This document shows, in pieces, positions 1 through 13,480 of a stretch of DNA of 64,000 nucleotides. Position numbers and translations under genes: made by a program. Location: positions 372,001 through 436,000 of the forward strand of contig WACJ01000044.1 in NCBI GenBank assembly GCA_008973525.1. The letters are read 5' to 3'. The notes below the pieces were generated by a model. That model saw nothing but the letters and a program-made list of their open reading frames with translations. It was not told where the DNA came from and made no database searches. The DNA comes from Stenopsyche tienmushanensis. Taxonomy: Eukaryota > Arthropoda > Insecta > Trichoptera > Stenopsychidae. The number at the start of each line of letters is the position of its first letter. Position 1 is the first letter of the stretch.

Positions 1-3000
1 AGAAGCCGGAAGGCGTAAATCGACCCATTTCCAAGAAGGTTTTTCAAACCTCATCAAGAATTCATATCAGACAAAACGAATCCTCGGAACTGGTCCGAAC
101 TTAATTTAATCAATTAAAATTGAGCTCTGGCCGATTGACCGTATAATTGGTAGCTTCGAAAAAATAATATATTACAAAACGAAAAAGGCGCACAGTTATC
201 ATAGCAATCATTCGCTGTTTGTGTAATAAATTCGTTAAATGGAGAATTTTTAAACAGAGGAAGTATTGGATAGACTTTGGACCTTTGTTATTTTGGAATT
301 GCAAAACGAATGGAATATTCATTATTCGATTATGTCATACCATTAAATTCATGAAGCCGTACTGTTGGTGATGTAATTGAATACTAATTGTGCAAATTGC
401 TTGAATTCTGATTTAACACTTTTTTAAGTTTCGCCATCATTAATACAAATTGGTAATTATTAAAAATCTATTTAAATCTATATTTTGAGACAAGGATTGG
501 CATTTGATCAAAATTGAAATCCTTAGGACAAAAGTGAAGCATCACTGATAACACCTTAAGGTACCACAAGTTAGCTCGTCACTCAATGTAACCCACAAAC
601 GTACAGAAAATTACGTCGGCTTAACGACCACGAAGAGACCTGTCTTAAAGGTTTATGTCTTCATTAGGCGAGGCCAGCATATTCAGCCATTTTCAGGCAA
701 TAACTCTTCGTTTTGCGCAATAATTCTCGAGTAATGACTGACAACTTCTTGCTTGAGCCACGTTGTAGGTAAATTGGATCAAAACCATTCCATCCAAACA
801 ATATTTATTGCGACTACTTAAAATGACGACTCATGCGATATTAAATCGAGGCCAATACAAATAATGACACCCCAACAAACCTCAATACCAAAATTATGCT
901 CAAATAACCCGCACATCCGTGTAATTAAAAAAAAACAATATTTTTAGACCGAAAATATATTTTTTGCTAATAAAAGTGCCATAAATATTGAATTGTTCTA
1001 CAATTTTCAATTATTTAACATATGCAAATTCGTAACACAATTGTCTACTTTCATTCTGCTATTCAAATGTGATTGATTTTATCGAATGATTACGAAATCG
1101 CAATAAAATCACAATAGTTATTGAAATTCAATTCCTTGTTGATGTGTCCAAAGCTCATTAGGTGAAAAAGTTCAACAACTCTTTACAATAATTAGACGTT
1201 GGGTTGAAGAGAATTAATACATTTGAATTGCTTCTATATGACACGATATTTAGGTAAATGGTAATTTTCCTTGAATATTTTATATAAATACGCATATTCA
1301 ATGCAAGTTCATGACATTTGAAAGACTCTATGACCGAAATGTATCAGATAAACCCAATAAAACTCTCAAAGATGTTTATCGCGAAGTAACATCCCACAGA
1401 TATCAATATTGCTTCCTAAAATTTAAACCAGGCAATTGAAGCTTAAGGGATGAACCGAGAACCAGACGACCTTTGAATTTTGATAACGATGCACAAAAAT
1501 CCCTAAACCAGTCAGATCCCCATGTACCACTGTGCAATCAAATTTAAAACTCACCGACAAAACGAATAGGATGGCTTTTATGGGATAGGATGTGGATATT
1601 ATACTCCTTGACCGAAAACAACAATATCATTATAAAAACCTATAATGGCAGCCCAAAACATAATTTTTTAAAGAACCAGTAATATAAATGGAAATTTTTA
1701 TAAAAAATAATCTTAGAAGAATAATCCTAAATAACCATAGAAGGAGTGTTTTCTCAAAAAACAATATTTGGACGCAGTGTTCGATTTCGATTCATAAATT
1801 CGGGTTCAAGATTGAGAAATCTGTATTAATATTTTATTATATTAATATTTCCAAACAATCCCCTCTTACTTAAAAATTCGTTCTTAAATAACCTTATTCC
1901 AATTTAGCCATATATGGAAGACAATGGGAAATCACAATGCAAAAAATCTCTTATAGTGGTCACTTGATGAAGGATATGGCACTGAAGAAGAAAAATAATA
2001 TCTCTGACTTTATTTTTTACAAAAGACAGTTTGAATACTACGATAATAAAAGCATATTCAATGAAATAATTCAAACCAAAGACAGCTATTTCATACCATA
2101 ATTTTGACCTGGAAGGCTGTGTATATTTTGCCACAAATCATCGCTAAATTAACAGCTAAAAATCATGCACAATCCATCAAAAAATGTTTTCACAGCGTAA
2201 ACATTCAATAAGTATTATAAATTAATATTGATGAACAATTTCATCGATCTTTGTGGTTAATGTTCACATAGGTAATGCAAGTTTTTATTTATATAATAGA
2301 AATATTATTTGTTCTTATCCAGAAGATAACTCGACGGCATTTTCTGATAAATTTATATTGTATTCTTGTAATATTCTAATATTTCTAGCGCAATTTCACC
2401 GATATTGGGATAAATTTATATGCGGCATAATTTGTAATCCATAAAGCCGATAGCCTATTAATTTTCGTAATTTATATAACAGTCGCCTTTATAAGGAACA
2501 CGTTTTTTAATGGCTATTAATACATCATCAAATAAATAGAGTCCGGTATTAATTTTCTCACAATCTTATACATTGGACGCATTTGTCAGATTTATTTTGG
2601 GCGGGATTGAATATTCATTAAGACCGGGTCGGTCTTAATTAACTGGTCCTAACTGCACCGCTTTGACCGCTAACCGCACTGAAATTTAATAATTTCGATA
2701 ATAAATCAATTGTAGCTCTGTGGTTTCAATTAATGTGACGCTAAACTGATATCGACTTAGGTGTGCGATGAACGAGCGGACTAAATAAATGGCAAATTTA
2801 TTGGCGATGAAGACATTTTGAGAAGCACCGGCTGCACGATATAAATATGTATTACAATAGTTGATTTTTATGATGTTGATTGACATATTTGTAGTTATGA
2901 TATGTTGGACTTTACGATGAATTTACATGAAGCGGAATTTCTCAATCGATTGGCTATAATTTACAATTTTAATCATTGGTGACCACTAACTATAAATCCT

Positions 3001-3051
3001 TATTTTTGATCTGTTTCGTGTAATATATCATAATAAATTTAATTTCTACAG
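1..3051. other. Presumed intron or upstream DNA of the Msx/Drop gene
   Basis: No coding exon is recognisable here; the open frames are short and lack family motifs. The exon that follows begins with an AG acceptor after a T-rich tract and is in splice phase with a missing upstream exon. This stretch is therefore most simply intron sequence of that gene. The N-terminal exon expected of an Msx protein was not found, so it should lie before position 1. The sequence is AT-rich with a few GC-richer patches around 540-700 and 2580-2680. Confidence 0.55.
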
Positions 3052-3521
3052 AGCCTGGAGCATTGGGACAACCCGTTGCAACGGTTGTACGATGCCAATT
3101 GAGAAAACATAAGCCTAACAGAAAACCAAGAACACCTTTCACCACTCAACAATTATTGGCTTTGGAGAAAAAATTCAGGGACAAGCAATATCTGAGTATT
3201 GCTGAAAGAGCAGAATTTTCAAACTCTCTACGACTGACTGAAACTCAAGTAAGTATTCAAATCCCATTGATCTAATTATTGAAATTGTTTGAAAATAATA
3301 AGCAATATTTTTTTTAGGTGAAAATCTGGTTCCAAAATAGAAGAGCCAAGGCAAAACGACTTCAAGAAGCAGAAATAGAAAAATTAAGACTGTCTTCAAG
3401 ACCACTCCTTTTACCACCTTTAACACTATTTCCTGCTCCTTTACAATCACGCCCACCATTAGGATTTTTAGGGGGTGGACATCTTCCCCCAAGACATCTG
3501 GCCATTATGCCACATCATTAA
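3052..3521 (+). CDS. Dr: Msx/Drop (muscle segment homeobox) homeodomain transcription factor, last two exons (partial)
   Basis: Two exons, 3052-3248 and 3318-3521, encode the last 132 residues of an Msx-class homeodomain protein. It is a nuclear DNA-binding regulator that in insects patterns the dorsal neuroectoderm and muscle progenitors (family knowledge). The homeodomain occupies visible residues 22-81. It opens with [10 protein letters not shown], continues with [13 protein letters not shown], and ends with the recognition helix [14 protein letters not shown], including Gln50 and Asn51. Diagnostic Msx flanks are LRKHK before it and LQEAEIEKL after it. The tail is short, Pro/Leu-rich, and ends in [11 protein letters not shown] before TAA. 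The first exon here begins in codon phase 1 after an AG acceptor, so the true start is outside the window. Both splice sites are consensus and the frame is intact. Insect orthologues are called Drop or msh; vertebrate ones are Msx1/2. Family assignment is very secure, orthologue symbol slightly less so. Confidence 0.96.
3249..3317 (+). other. 69-bp homeobox intron (between homeodomain residues 44 and 45)
   Basis: The donor is GTAAGT directly after the CAA codon for Gln44. The acceptor is a T-rich tract ending TTTTTAG before GTG for Val45. Removing it joins ...LTETQ to VKIWFQNRR in phase 0, which restores a canonical helix 3. The 44/45 position is a recurrent intron site in many homeobox genes. 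Reading through the donor gives a chance extension that stops soon after, so the spliced form is clearly the real one. Confidence 0.95.
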
Positions 3522-3640
3522 CAATGACAAAAAAAGCATTTTGAGAAATGACTATTAGCTATATGAGAAAATAATATTTATTATGTAAATATTGTACAAA
3601 CCATTTTTATGAATAAAAATAGGATTATGTCTATACATTT
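3522..3640 (+). terminator. 3' UTR with polyadenylation signal of the Msx/Drop gene
   Basis: A canonical AATAAA lies at 3612-3617, about 90 bases after the stop codon, in an AT-rich tail. This is the first hexamer downstream of the stop. A second AATAAA-like run near 3745 could serve a longer transcript. The exact cleavage site cannot be read from sequence alone. Confidence 0.6.
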
Positions 3641-6600
3641 TAATTTTTGCACGAGAATCTAATATAATTTACAATTAAAATTTCACTTAATCTGTTATCA
3701 AAAATATCAAAATAATTATATGACTTGATAATTGTCATCGAAAATAAATATTATTGATTCAGATTATATATACACCAATAAATCTTAGTTTAAGCACATA
3801 AAAAATATTTGCCATTTAAGACCCTCGTTCGAGAGGGTTGCTTCAATTAAAGTTCGTGGGAAGTCTTCAACATATAAATGTTCGCTAAAATATTTTATAG
3901 TTGCAAGAAATTTAATCGCCTTCGATCAAAGACGTGGACCTCTATATATCAAACCGCATGATCCACATTTAGAAACCACCGAAAATACGTTATCCCAAAA
4001 AATATCACAGAAATTGATATGTCCGCATTCCGCCTCGCTCAAATATGTCGTAAACATGATAAATAATGGGACAAGTCTATTAATTTACCAGCTCGAAAAT
4101 TCCTGCCTATTCCCTTTTCCCGAATTCCAACCGGGGATGCACCCCTAAAGGACATGTGTTAAGACATGATTAATATTTGTCTTTTATGCCTTAATTAGCT
4201 CATAAACGCCAAACTGTCTGCCATCTTTGCTATTTCTGGAAATTCCTCTTAATTGATCAGTAATTATATATACAAACCACCCTCATTTTTTTGCATCATA
4301 CAAATGTGCCATATTTTTTTGTAAAGATACTGAAGGCAATCTGGAAGCAAATTTATTATTTCTTATTGATTTAATTGGATATTAAAACATATTACCCACT
4401 ATGATCCATTGGCTGTATTTTATTGACATTTAAAATGCGGAAATGTTTATATTTTATTAAATTACTATCAATAAGCATTGTTTGCATTTCTATCAATAAG
4501 CAGTTTCAAATTGAATCCGGTCTTGTTTATAATAAAGTTTGAAATTAAAAGTCTCTTTACCTTAACTGCTTGTATTTTGGTCGAGCATACCTTGTTTCTG
4601 AGGCGAGAAAGCCAAATTAGGTAAATTTGCCTAAAAATTACTTCCATTCATCTTAATGTGAGTATTATGCATATTTTTCTAGGCAAAATATCGAATTTCT
4701 AATGGGAAAAGGCGGTTCCTGGGACGGCAATAACACAGCTAAGTATTTGCTAATTAGTTTGCACGGCTGCAGCGTCGTAGCTCAACTAACATAGAACACG
4801 TGTATATGACTGCAGTAAAGGGTTTCTCAAACTGTCCTTAATAATATTGAATTAAAATCTTAAATTGAAAGCTGCTAATATTTCAGATAAATATTTAATA
4901 AGGCAAATTCGTGTCTCAGTCAAATGATTTTGAAGATACATACCTTTTTGTGAGATCGTACACATCGATATAATTCTTCGATATAAGATGTTATCCTTTA
5001 TTCATAATTGTAAGGGTCAAATTGAATATTCTGGTGTCAAAAAGGGTCTGACGAAAAATTAAATAAAACCGTATACGGATATTATCTAAAGAATGCCAAG
5101 GAAACGATCATATATTGGCATAGAAAATAACATTTGGATGATTAATTAATTCAATTTTGCCAAGTATATCAAGTCATTCAATAATGTATCAATGTTTTAT
5201 AGATTTTAATTTAGAAAATATGTCAAACGAAGACGATTGAAAAGTAAGGATTGATGAAGTCTCCTAGTGGAATTAAATAGTCGTCGAGTACCAATATATG
5301 ACTACATTTGATTAAAAACCAAGTCTTATTATATAATTATCATTTCGCTATGATAGTTATTTTCATTAGTTGATAAAGCTAATAAGTTTCGATAACAAAT
5401 ATCAATATGATCATGTTCTTAAGACGTTGGAAAAACCTGAGGGCTTTCAAAATTACTTTAAAAAAGTAAATTCGAAATCACCACTTTCCTTTTATGAATT
5501 AAATTGCACAATAAAAGTTAGGTACAATATGACATCCAGACGAATGCTTTTATATAAATTCCAAGACAGTATATAAGATTGTTATACATTTTTGCAACCA
5601 ATTGAATTATTTAAAACAGTTTTAATGCATAAAGTTTGAAAAATTACATCTAAAAGAAATTTTACCTGTGTACGGCTTTTCCCCAGTTTTGGCATCAAAT
5701 CTACGAAATCAATCGAATTTCGGTTTTCTGATAGATTTAATTCAATCATGTATAAATGCACATTTTGTATGTTAATTTGGCGGAATTGGAGCTTCGTGGA
5801 CAAAATTACAAAAACGCTTACTATTTTTCTAGTAAATGTATGTTATATCAGAAAAATGATGCATTTGGACCAAGAAATTCAGGGGTGAACTTTTTTCAAT
5901 GCCAAGGAGATAAGTAAATTGAAATACATTTTCACAAGAAAATACAACGATCTAAATGCTTTAAAGTGCATATAAGTTTGCCGAAATTTATAGACAATAG
6001 TCATGCGTATCATATGAAAATATATAAATCGATTCAAAAGCTCGATACCTATTTGCACAATATATTTCAAATAAGTCACATACATTTGGCATTAAATGTT
6101 GGCTAACAGTCGATGTTGAAATGATGTATATTATACACATTTTGAAATTGTATGCAGATCACTACATTGGGTGGACGTTTATTTTAGACAGGGATTTATT
6201 TCAGACATATACTTCATCATATTTTGTGTATTTATTGAATAAACTTAACCAAATCCTTCCTAAAAAAAATTAAGTTTATTTCTGCTTGCCAATTTAATGA
6301 GTATTGAAAGAGTGAGGTATTTAAAAAAATCAATAAACTTAGTGTTAAATTGAAAATATTTGAAATAACTTTTCACGATGAAATTACTTTGGAATTAAAA
6401 GCTATAAATAAAAGTAAATTGAGGGTTTATATGAAATAAAATGAAAATATTGTTGTCGTTAGTTCTGCTTTTCTAGGGACAATGATGTGTTAATCCTCAA
6501 ACAAAGTTCATATAAGTAAAACTCGATGGCAAGGTTTATTATGCATAGTGAGTCAGTGTCGTTACTCTCAATCTGTGTGCCGCAAGGACTAATTAAGGCT

Positions 6601-8981
6601 ACACACAGCATGCTTCGGTCCGAAATGACGGTGCAGCGTCATTAAGAGGTCACCAGGAGCACATTCTCGACGCTGGTTTACCTCTTATACTCATTTGTTA
6701 CTGCCTGTTAATTGAGTTACCCACATCCTCAGCCTCACATATGTCCGATGCCTGGCTCTTCTCAAACTTAGACGACTCACTTATTAAATCGACCATTTAA
6801 CAAGCCTCGATTAAACTTACATCCATGACCAACAAAAAATGTATGAAACTAATCGTACGACCGGTAATTGTGAACAAATTCCATCTCGTGAACGTCGCAA
6901 ACTTGTATCATACGTGCGTCAATATAAATTAATGACCCTTTCTAAGATTCATTCAAGTCGCTTGCCATATTACAGAATAATGGCTTTCAATAGGAAACTT
7001 TCAGGATTGACTAATTAATTTATTTTATTAGCATTTATGTGTAAATCAACCAAGTTATGCCATGGATTATCATAATTCACAATGGATCCATGACGGAAAA
7101 GTGGTAAATATTTTGTCAGATCGCTAACGAACTTGAACATTTACATCGTAAATTTGGGCTTATTTAAATACATTATAATGGAAATAATTAATTTGAACTA
7201 CCTGAGATACACAACATTAGAGCCATATATTTAAATAAAATAAATATTTATTGGGTGGTATTATTAATTAAAGCAACGGCGTTGATCACGACTGGAATGG
7301 CTTAATGACTTGTCAATTTATATGCAAATTTATTGAAGCAATATGAAAATCGACATATTGAAGATTTTAATAATATCCTGAACAATTCTGTTAAAATGTA
7401 CAAAATAATATAATAGCTCTTATCGTCTTGGATAATAAGATTTCTAAATCATTTATATTATCTCTATATGATTAATACAACTGAAATTAAAATAAAGTGG
7501 GGTGATAATGAATTGATTTCTTATACAAAGCCATAAAATCATTATTCTCCTCAAGAAGGCTATCACAGCCTCTTGCAATATTTATCAGATAAATGGCGTG
7601 AATAGAATAGTAATCAAGTGATCACATAAAAACCTTTATAATTACTACATAAATCTAATAAACTATATATTAAGAAAGTAAAGTAGAAGTTTTTTTTTCA
7701 ATTTGATCTCATTAGAGCAATGTCAGCCATCGACGCCATAACATTTATATTGTAGGAATACTGATCTTGAATTTAATAAGAAAGGCGTTGATTAAATTTA
7801 GATCAACTCTATTTCTTGGATATATCTATTATCTTTCACACGCGAAACATTTCTAAACAATTCTCAAGCGCTAAAGATTTAATTGAATCAATCAGAATTT
7901 AATTAAGTTTATCTCAAAAAAATATTCGATAATAATTCGATTTACACGTGTTTTAGGCCGCCATGTTTTTGGCAATTTTCAATATTTAATTGCGAATTTT
8001 CAGACAAAATTATAATGGTATCACAGATATTATTTGAATGAGTTCATGTTTTGGCTGGAGACTAATAATATTTATTTGTTGCAAATGCATTGGTAAATTT
8101 AAATTGATTTTACCTTTGGGACGTATCATGATTCTTTCGTAATGCTATTCTTGGATTCCATTCATTGAAGAAAAATATGTATATATTTTTTATTATCTAT
8201 GATTTCTTATCGACTGAAAATCGTTATTCTCTTTATCTCCACTTATAGAAGTAAACGCGAAAGAAGTCAGGGGTTGTCAATGCAGTCAGAATACAATTTT
8301 GATATACTAAATATTGCAATTAACTTCGTATTTAATACATTTTCACACATATTAGATTAGCTTATAACCACTTATTCCTTTATAATAGAGGGATCAAAAT
8401 ATTGAAACCAATCCTTTTTCAGTCAGTCTGTATTAAAACACGATTCAGAAAACATGTATTTTTATCACCATCAGAAAGTGGGAGTTATAAATTTTTATTT
8501 GGCTTATATGTACCATTATTTATAAAAAAATATCAAAGCTTCATATATTGGACGATGTTGATATGATAATGGAATCAGTTCCTCGTCGAGCAATCGGGGG
8601 ATTTTAAATAAGCTTAGTTATTCATGATTAATAATTCAGAGATATCTTAAAAGTATAGGTAAATTTAATAAACAAGGGAATTGAATCTTCTATGAATTAG
8701 TGCTAATGATATTGGAGCAGGGTAATTTAAGCAATATTGACATATTACTTATTTAAATTAAAAAAATCATTTTAAAATATACAAAAATACGTTTTCCTTT
8801 CATTGAGATGGATGAATCTGATGGGATAGTGTGAGATTAATTATTTTAGACTTTAAGTTCACGAGCAACATTCATAGTATTCAACATGCGCTAATTTCCA
8901 GTCGATTTCTTTTTTCGTCATGAAGCTCCAAATTGCACTAAATCTACGTTTTACTAACTAGAAACGTAGAAAAGCAATCAA
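3641..8981. other. Intergenic AT-rich DNA downstream of Msx/Drop
   Basis: No gene or recognisable transposon was seen. Small structures include an inverted repeat ACCCTC/GAGGGT at about 3815-3832 and a GC-richer block at 6540-6790. That block contains AATGACG and CGTCATT in inverted orientation around 6624-6645. Several TAATTA cores are scattered, as expected by chance in AT-rich DNA. The GC-richer blocks could be regulatory, but nothing in the sequence proves it. Confidence 0.5.
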
Positions 8982-9572
8982 TAGCGTCCGTATTAACAAG
9001 GGGGTGACAAAGCAGGCGCCCGTCACAGGCGCAACTGGGCTTGGGGTGCAAAACGCAAAATACCGATCCAGTTGAGAGTTGCACATTGTTTTTATTTTAC
9101 TTGACCATTCTACTTTACATAGATCAAACACTGATTTACTCTATCCATTTGTACAACATATATACTAAGCTGTCTAATCCCGCTTTTCTTTGTTATCGCA
9201 TAAACATTGGGCTCATCTAACCGGCATAAGCCCGCAATAAAATAAAGACAATAATATTCTGGCCGATTGTAAAATTTAAATAACATTTGACAAATTCATT
9301 TTGTAATGGGAGTTTGTATTCGTTCTGTAGATATGTTCAGGTATGGCGTCCAATGGCGAGATGTCCATTCGTCATGTCAGCGATCCGAAAAACGGACCGG
9401 TTGGATACACAGACCTTATGGCCACTCCGTCCTCTTATAGGGCTTTTTGCGGCAGTTCCATCATATTTTTGGGGTGTTTAGTATTATTTAATTTGAAAAA
9501 AATTGATTTCCGGGTGGGGGGGCGCAAGTTAGATACTTGCCATGGGCGCTTCATATCCTCGTTACGGCTCTG
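8982..9572. mobile_element. hAT-like non-autonomous DNA element (about 590 bp), degraded
   Basis: The left part contains the GC-rich run GACAAAGCAGGCGCCCGTCA, then a GGGCTTGGGGTGCAAAACGC-like stretch. These match the sequence at 15510-15580 closely, and the similarity continues through TTTTATTTTACTTGACCATT. The right end reads GTTACGGCTCTG. Its reverse complement, CAGAGCCGTAAC, pairs with CAGGGTCGTAAC at the start of the 15.5-kb copy, consistent with hAT-style inverted termini starting CAG. No transposase is left and no clear 8-bp target duplication survives. The hAT assignment rests on the terminal pattern only. Confidence 0.5.
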
Positions 9573-11290
9573 TGTCCATAATGCGTGAGTCCATAATGCG
9601 TGAAATACAATTGGTATCAACTTTTGTAATCAAAATATGTGGTATCCTTATTAAAAAAAATTGGCTTCGGCTAGTCATTTATGGATAATTCAATATTTGT
9701 ACGAATTCGTCTGAATTCATGAATCTACTTGCAAAAGGATCCAGTATCCAATCAGGGATAACTAAATAAAGAATGTCTTCAAATTTTTTGCTGAAGTCAG
9801 AATGAAGAATCGTTAAGTATTAACAATAAGTAGGGAAATCTTCATTTCGTTTTTGCAATTTTGAAAAATTTAGAAACAGAGAATTTTCATCATCCCAAAT
9901 TTTGTTTGTATAGAAACAATATTGCAGCAAATGCAGATAATATAGTTTATGCAATAAATTGTAACTTGTAATGAAGAATGAATACTATACAATAATATAA
10001 AGTGACACAAACAATAACTTTCCTTGAGATAGTTAACTGTTTACTACCCTTGGTGGGGCATTGTTGGAATATTCTGAGAATATTATGTGATGAAATTAAA
10101 CGAAAATTTTCACGCTGCTTAAGTATTCATTTTGTAATTAATATTTACTTTAATCGAAATATTTTTAAATGCGTTCGAAAATTTATGAACTAATATTAAT
10201 TGGCAAGCAAAGAGAGCCCTCGGCACTATCCCTGCTCCGAAAGAAGTCGCGTTTTCAAGACTCCGCAATGGCACATTAATCAATGTTAAATTATGCAGCT
10301 TATTTAATATGTTTTTACTAAATAAACAAATCTCTACAAGTCGATGATATAAATTAAATGGTTTTTAAATGGTACATTTGTCCATGGCGAGATTTATTGC
10401 GTTGCATCGGTTCGAAACGCATGCAACATGCTCCGTATCGCATTTAGTATGTATAACCTGCTTCCAAAGAACAAGAAGCAATAAACATTCTTGGGGAATG
10501 GCTGGCTAATTAAACAGCACTCTTTCTATGACCAAAAATGGCAGTGTACCTAATAAAATCAAATAGAGCATTTAAAAGCGACGAAAGAAATCTCTACATT
10601 AAAACATGAAGCTGCTTTCCGAGAAGTACAGCCTCTCCGGGGAGGCGGCCTCTCCGAGGTGAGAAACTGATCCTTCCTACGTGGTCGCGGAAAATTGTCG
10701 CCAAAGGACCATTAAAGAAAAAGACATAAACTTTTAGGAATTTTCGCACGGTAAACCATACGTGGAAGAATCCCTCGCCCCTAGCGAGCTAAATATAAAA
10801 GCCACACAAAGCTGCTCGTAAAATATTGAAATACATAAATAACAGAAGAGATTTTGTCGTGGATGATTTAAATTTCATAGAGATGTGACTTGATATGAAA
10901 TTACTGACGTCCATAATTGTCCCATCGTAACGAGGGTAACTTTCATGCATTAAAGATTTTCTGAAATAAAGTTATGATATGATCGACAATCAGAGTTGAC
11001 AAATATGGCACACAATGGGTCAATAAGTTATCTCGCATACTTTACGAGTAGTTTGCATCCGTTCTGGAGAATTCTTAATTATAGAAATAACAGCCGAGAG
11101 CAATGAGATTGGCCTCAAAGTGCTTTTAATAATTCATGAAGCAGCAGTATTTATATTTGCTGAAGCAGGTGAACCGGAGGAGAAGTTCCGACACCGTGGG
11201 AATCGAAACATAGTATGTTCATGCTCAGATCATACAAGCAATACCACTTCATTTTGTCTAATTCGCGATTTTAATATTTTAAGATGATTA
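9573..11290. other. Intergenic DNA
   Basis: No gene was recognised. Immediately right of the hAT-like end is a short direct duplication, TCCATAATGCGTGA, at about 9575-9603. Around 10630-10660 the motif GCCTCTCCG occurs twice and can fold against GGGGAGGC and CCGAGG into small hairpins. The rest is AT-rich with short chance frames only. Confidence 0.5.
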
Positions 11291-11557
11291 ACACGTCACT
11301 CAAAAAGTTCGTAGGATGACTAATAAAACGACGACTTCATCAAATTAGCCCCCAACAATATTTATTCCAACTCTTGTCTAACATTTCGATGCTTTTTTTA
11401 TATAACGATTTATCTTTGACCTCAAAGTAGGCTTCAATTTCGGATTCAATAAGTTCGTAGGATTTTTAGTCACTTTAAACTTTTTTTTTCTTCATTTGGG
11501 ATCGTTTTTACCCAATTTCTTCCCAAATAAATCCTATGAATTTATTGTGTGATATAT
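11291..11557 (-). mobile_element. mariner element remnant, internally deleted
   Basis: The left end, preceded by TA, reads ACACGTCACTCAAAAAGTTC and then GTAGGATGA. The right end is an imperfect inverted copy, with TCCTATGAATTTATTGTGTG near 11530-11551. The minus strand carries a short mariner transposase tail in which FEVKDKSLYKKSIEMLDKSW can be read, the segment just upstream of the family C-terminus. The catalytic part is missing. A further TIR-like copy, TCAATAAGTTCGTAGGAT, lies inside at about 11447-11464, which suggests nested or rearranged deletion. At about 267 bp against roughly 1.3 kb for an intact mariner, it cannot encode a transposase. Confidence 0.8.
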
Positions 11558-13045
11558 TATGATGATAATGATATATAAATAGATCTTCAAATTATATAAA
11601 CAGCTTTAGAATAGCAGAAATCATTTTCCGCGGTTCTCGTGATCCAATATTTTAATTACACATATTTCGTGCATCATCATAACTATTACATATGTTTCGA
11701 ACTAATTTTCTTCTTAATAATAAAACTGTTCATAAAAAGAAGTTTGCTTGCAATAAATTATCTTAGGAGGTAAAATATTGACTCAAAGACAACTTCAAAT
11801 TTGATATATCCAATGAGTTAATGTAATGCCAATGAATAGTAAGTAATGACAAACTATAGATTAACATGAAAAAATGTATCAGGTTTACCCTAATTTTACT
11901 ATAAGAAAAAGAAACTATACCTACATATTAAGATTTGATTTGCAACAATAACATATGTGTAATATCACTTCAAATTTACAAATCACTCATAGTTCATGGT
12001 TCATATATGATTGAATAGTCTCCAGGATTTTTCCATAGGGTTTCCAAAGGACAAGTTAATAAAATATGCGACAGAATGATGAAAAAATTGTCATATTATA
12101 AATAAAATTGTAGTTTTTCAAAGGCGTTCGTCTAATTAACAATGCTAAGAATCAAAATGTGTAGTTTGTATGATTAATTTAATATTAAAGTCTAAAAAGT
12201 CTAGGAACTATTTCACTGTATCAATACTGTCGTGTTAGATAAGCACTGTTGAAGTGATATAAGCTGTTAGAGGAAACGCACTATGGTCATACAACCATAT
12301 TGCCCTGAGATCTCTCACTTCTTTTTTAACGAGCAAAGAATGAAGATCGAATTCCAGGAATCATATGTAGCTATGCGATCATAATAATGTGAACATAAAG
12401 CCGAAGCGTCCCTTTTTATCCCAGCAGTGGCTTTCAATTAAAATTGCGTGACTTACGCTCAGCAATTTCAAAATATACAATCGGAGACAAATTTGTAATT
12501 TAAACGCCGCAGAATCATCTTTTATTAAAGGCTCGATATGAAAACCGAACAAATTAATCGGCTCGAAAAACAGGTCCATCATGCAACGGCTTTGTTTCGG
12601 GTAATCAATAAAGGCCGAGCCAATTCTCACGATTTATTCTGCAACCCCGCCAAAGCGATGTTTTAATGGCCTATGGAAATATTATTTATGTTTTCGTTCA
12701 TTATTTTGCCAATAATAAATATTTGAATTCGAGCCGCAATTCAGAAGTTCGACGCGTAACAAATTGTTATATCTTGAAATCATTCAATGATAAGGATTTC
12801 GCATCAATATCTTTGGACTACAGGCTTTATACAGATGCATTTATATCGACAATCAGTCGATTTATGATTCCACCTGATTAAGAGATTTAATAAATCTTAA
12901 GATTGGAATTGATAAGGAATCAATAATTGGTCTTCTTATCCCTGGAATGTAGTGATCATATTCAATGGCTTTCGCATGAGATTATTTGGTAATAAGTCGA
13001 CGAATACAGAGTTTTTTTGCACATGAACTTACAACATTTTATTGA
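11558..13045. other. Intergenic AT-rich DNA
   Basis: No gene, RNA or transposon was recognised. A modestly GC-richer block at 12380-12660 contains two short frames without family resemblance. A small stem (TATGGT...AACCATA) sits near 12282-12299. Confidence 0.45.
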
Positions 13046-13130
13046 GGATTAGGGGGGTATTTTGCTACGTTTAGCACATAGTCTCTATGTCCTAAGTGTC
13101 TATGTGTGAAACGTAGGAAATTTTCCTCTT
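13046..13130 (-). repeat. Dispersed repeat, copy 1 (tattttgctacg... family)
   Basis: The block GGGGGTATTTTGCTACGTTT, followed by CACATAGTCTCTATGTCCTAAGTGT, recurs in inverse orientation at about 37345-37420. There it reads as TATTTTGCTATGTTTTATAC then ACAGGCCCTATGTCCTAAGTGTTAG on the complementary strand. The family is unknown; no ends or coding sequence are visible. It is probably a fragment of a transposon. Confidence 0.55.
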
Positions 13131-13480
13131 AACTCCCAAAGCTTGATTTTTTCTTTACTGGAACAAAACCGTAACCGAACCGATATTATTGGAACTGAAT
13201 CGGAACGAAAACCAAAATGAAAAAAATAACGGTCCGAAATTTTCATAGCAATAATGTTTTTTATTATTATTTAGTAATCTTAAATGAACCTAATAAAGCA
13301 AATTAAATTGATGTTAGCAAATAAGTAATCGATAGAGTATTCCCCTGGATTTTCTAAGTTTTATACAAATACAACACAATTCATTCGGGTTAAATGCTAT
13401 ATATCACTATATTGGGATTATAAATTAATGTTTAAACCCCTATGGTAAAAGACCAAACTCAAAGCATCGAGATGAAATCC
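13131..13480. other. Intergenic DNA with CCGAA/CGGAAC-rich patch
   Basis: A patch at 13160-13245 repeats motifs such as AACCGTAACCGAACCG and ACTGAATCGGAACGAAAACC. This resembles the simple CCGGTTT-type composition at 30.07 kb and may be a decayed transposon end. No coding sequence was seen. Confidence 0.35.

Noticed and set aside
1..3051. N-terminal exon of Msx/Drop inside the window
   Set aside because: No frame with the Msx N-terminal motif or a donor in the needed phase was found in this stretch.
7555..7590. TATCACAGCC as a miR-2 family microRNA
   Set aside because: The seed matches, but the rest of the mature sequence does not, and only a small local hairpin (CAAGAAGGCT/AGCCTCTTG) is present rather than a pre-miRNA of usual length.
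12320..12340. CCCTGAGATCTCTCACTT as a miR-125-like sequence
   Set aside because: It matches only the first bases of miR-125 and no hairpin arm complements it nearby.
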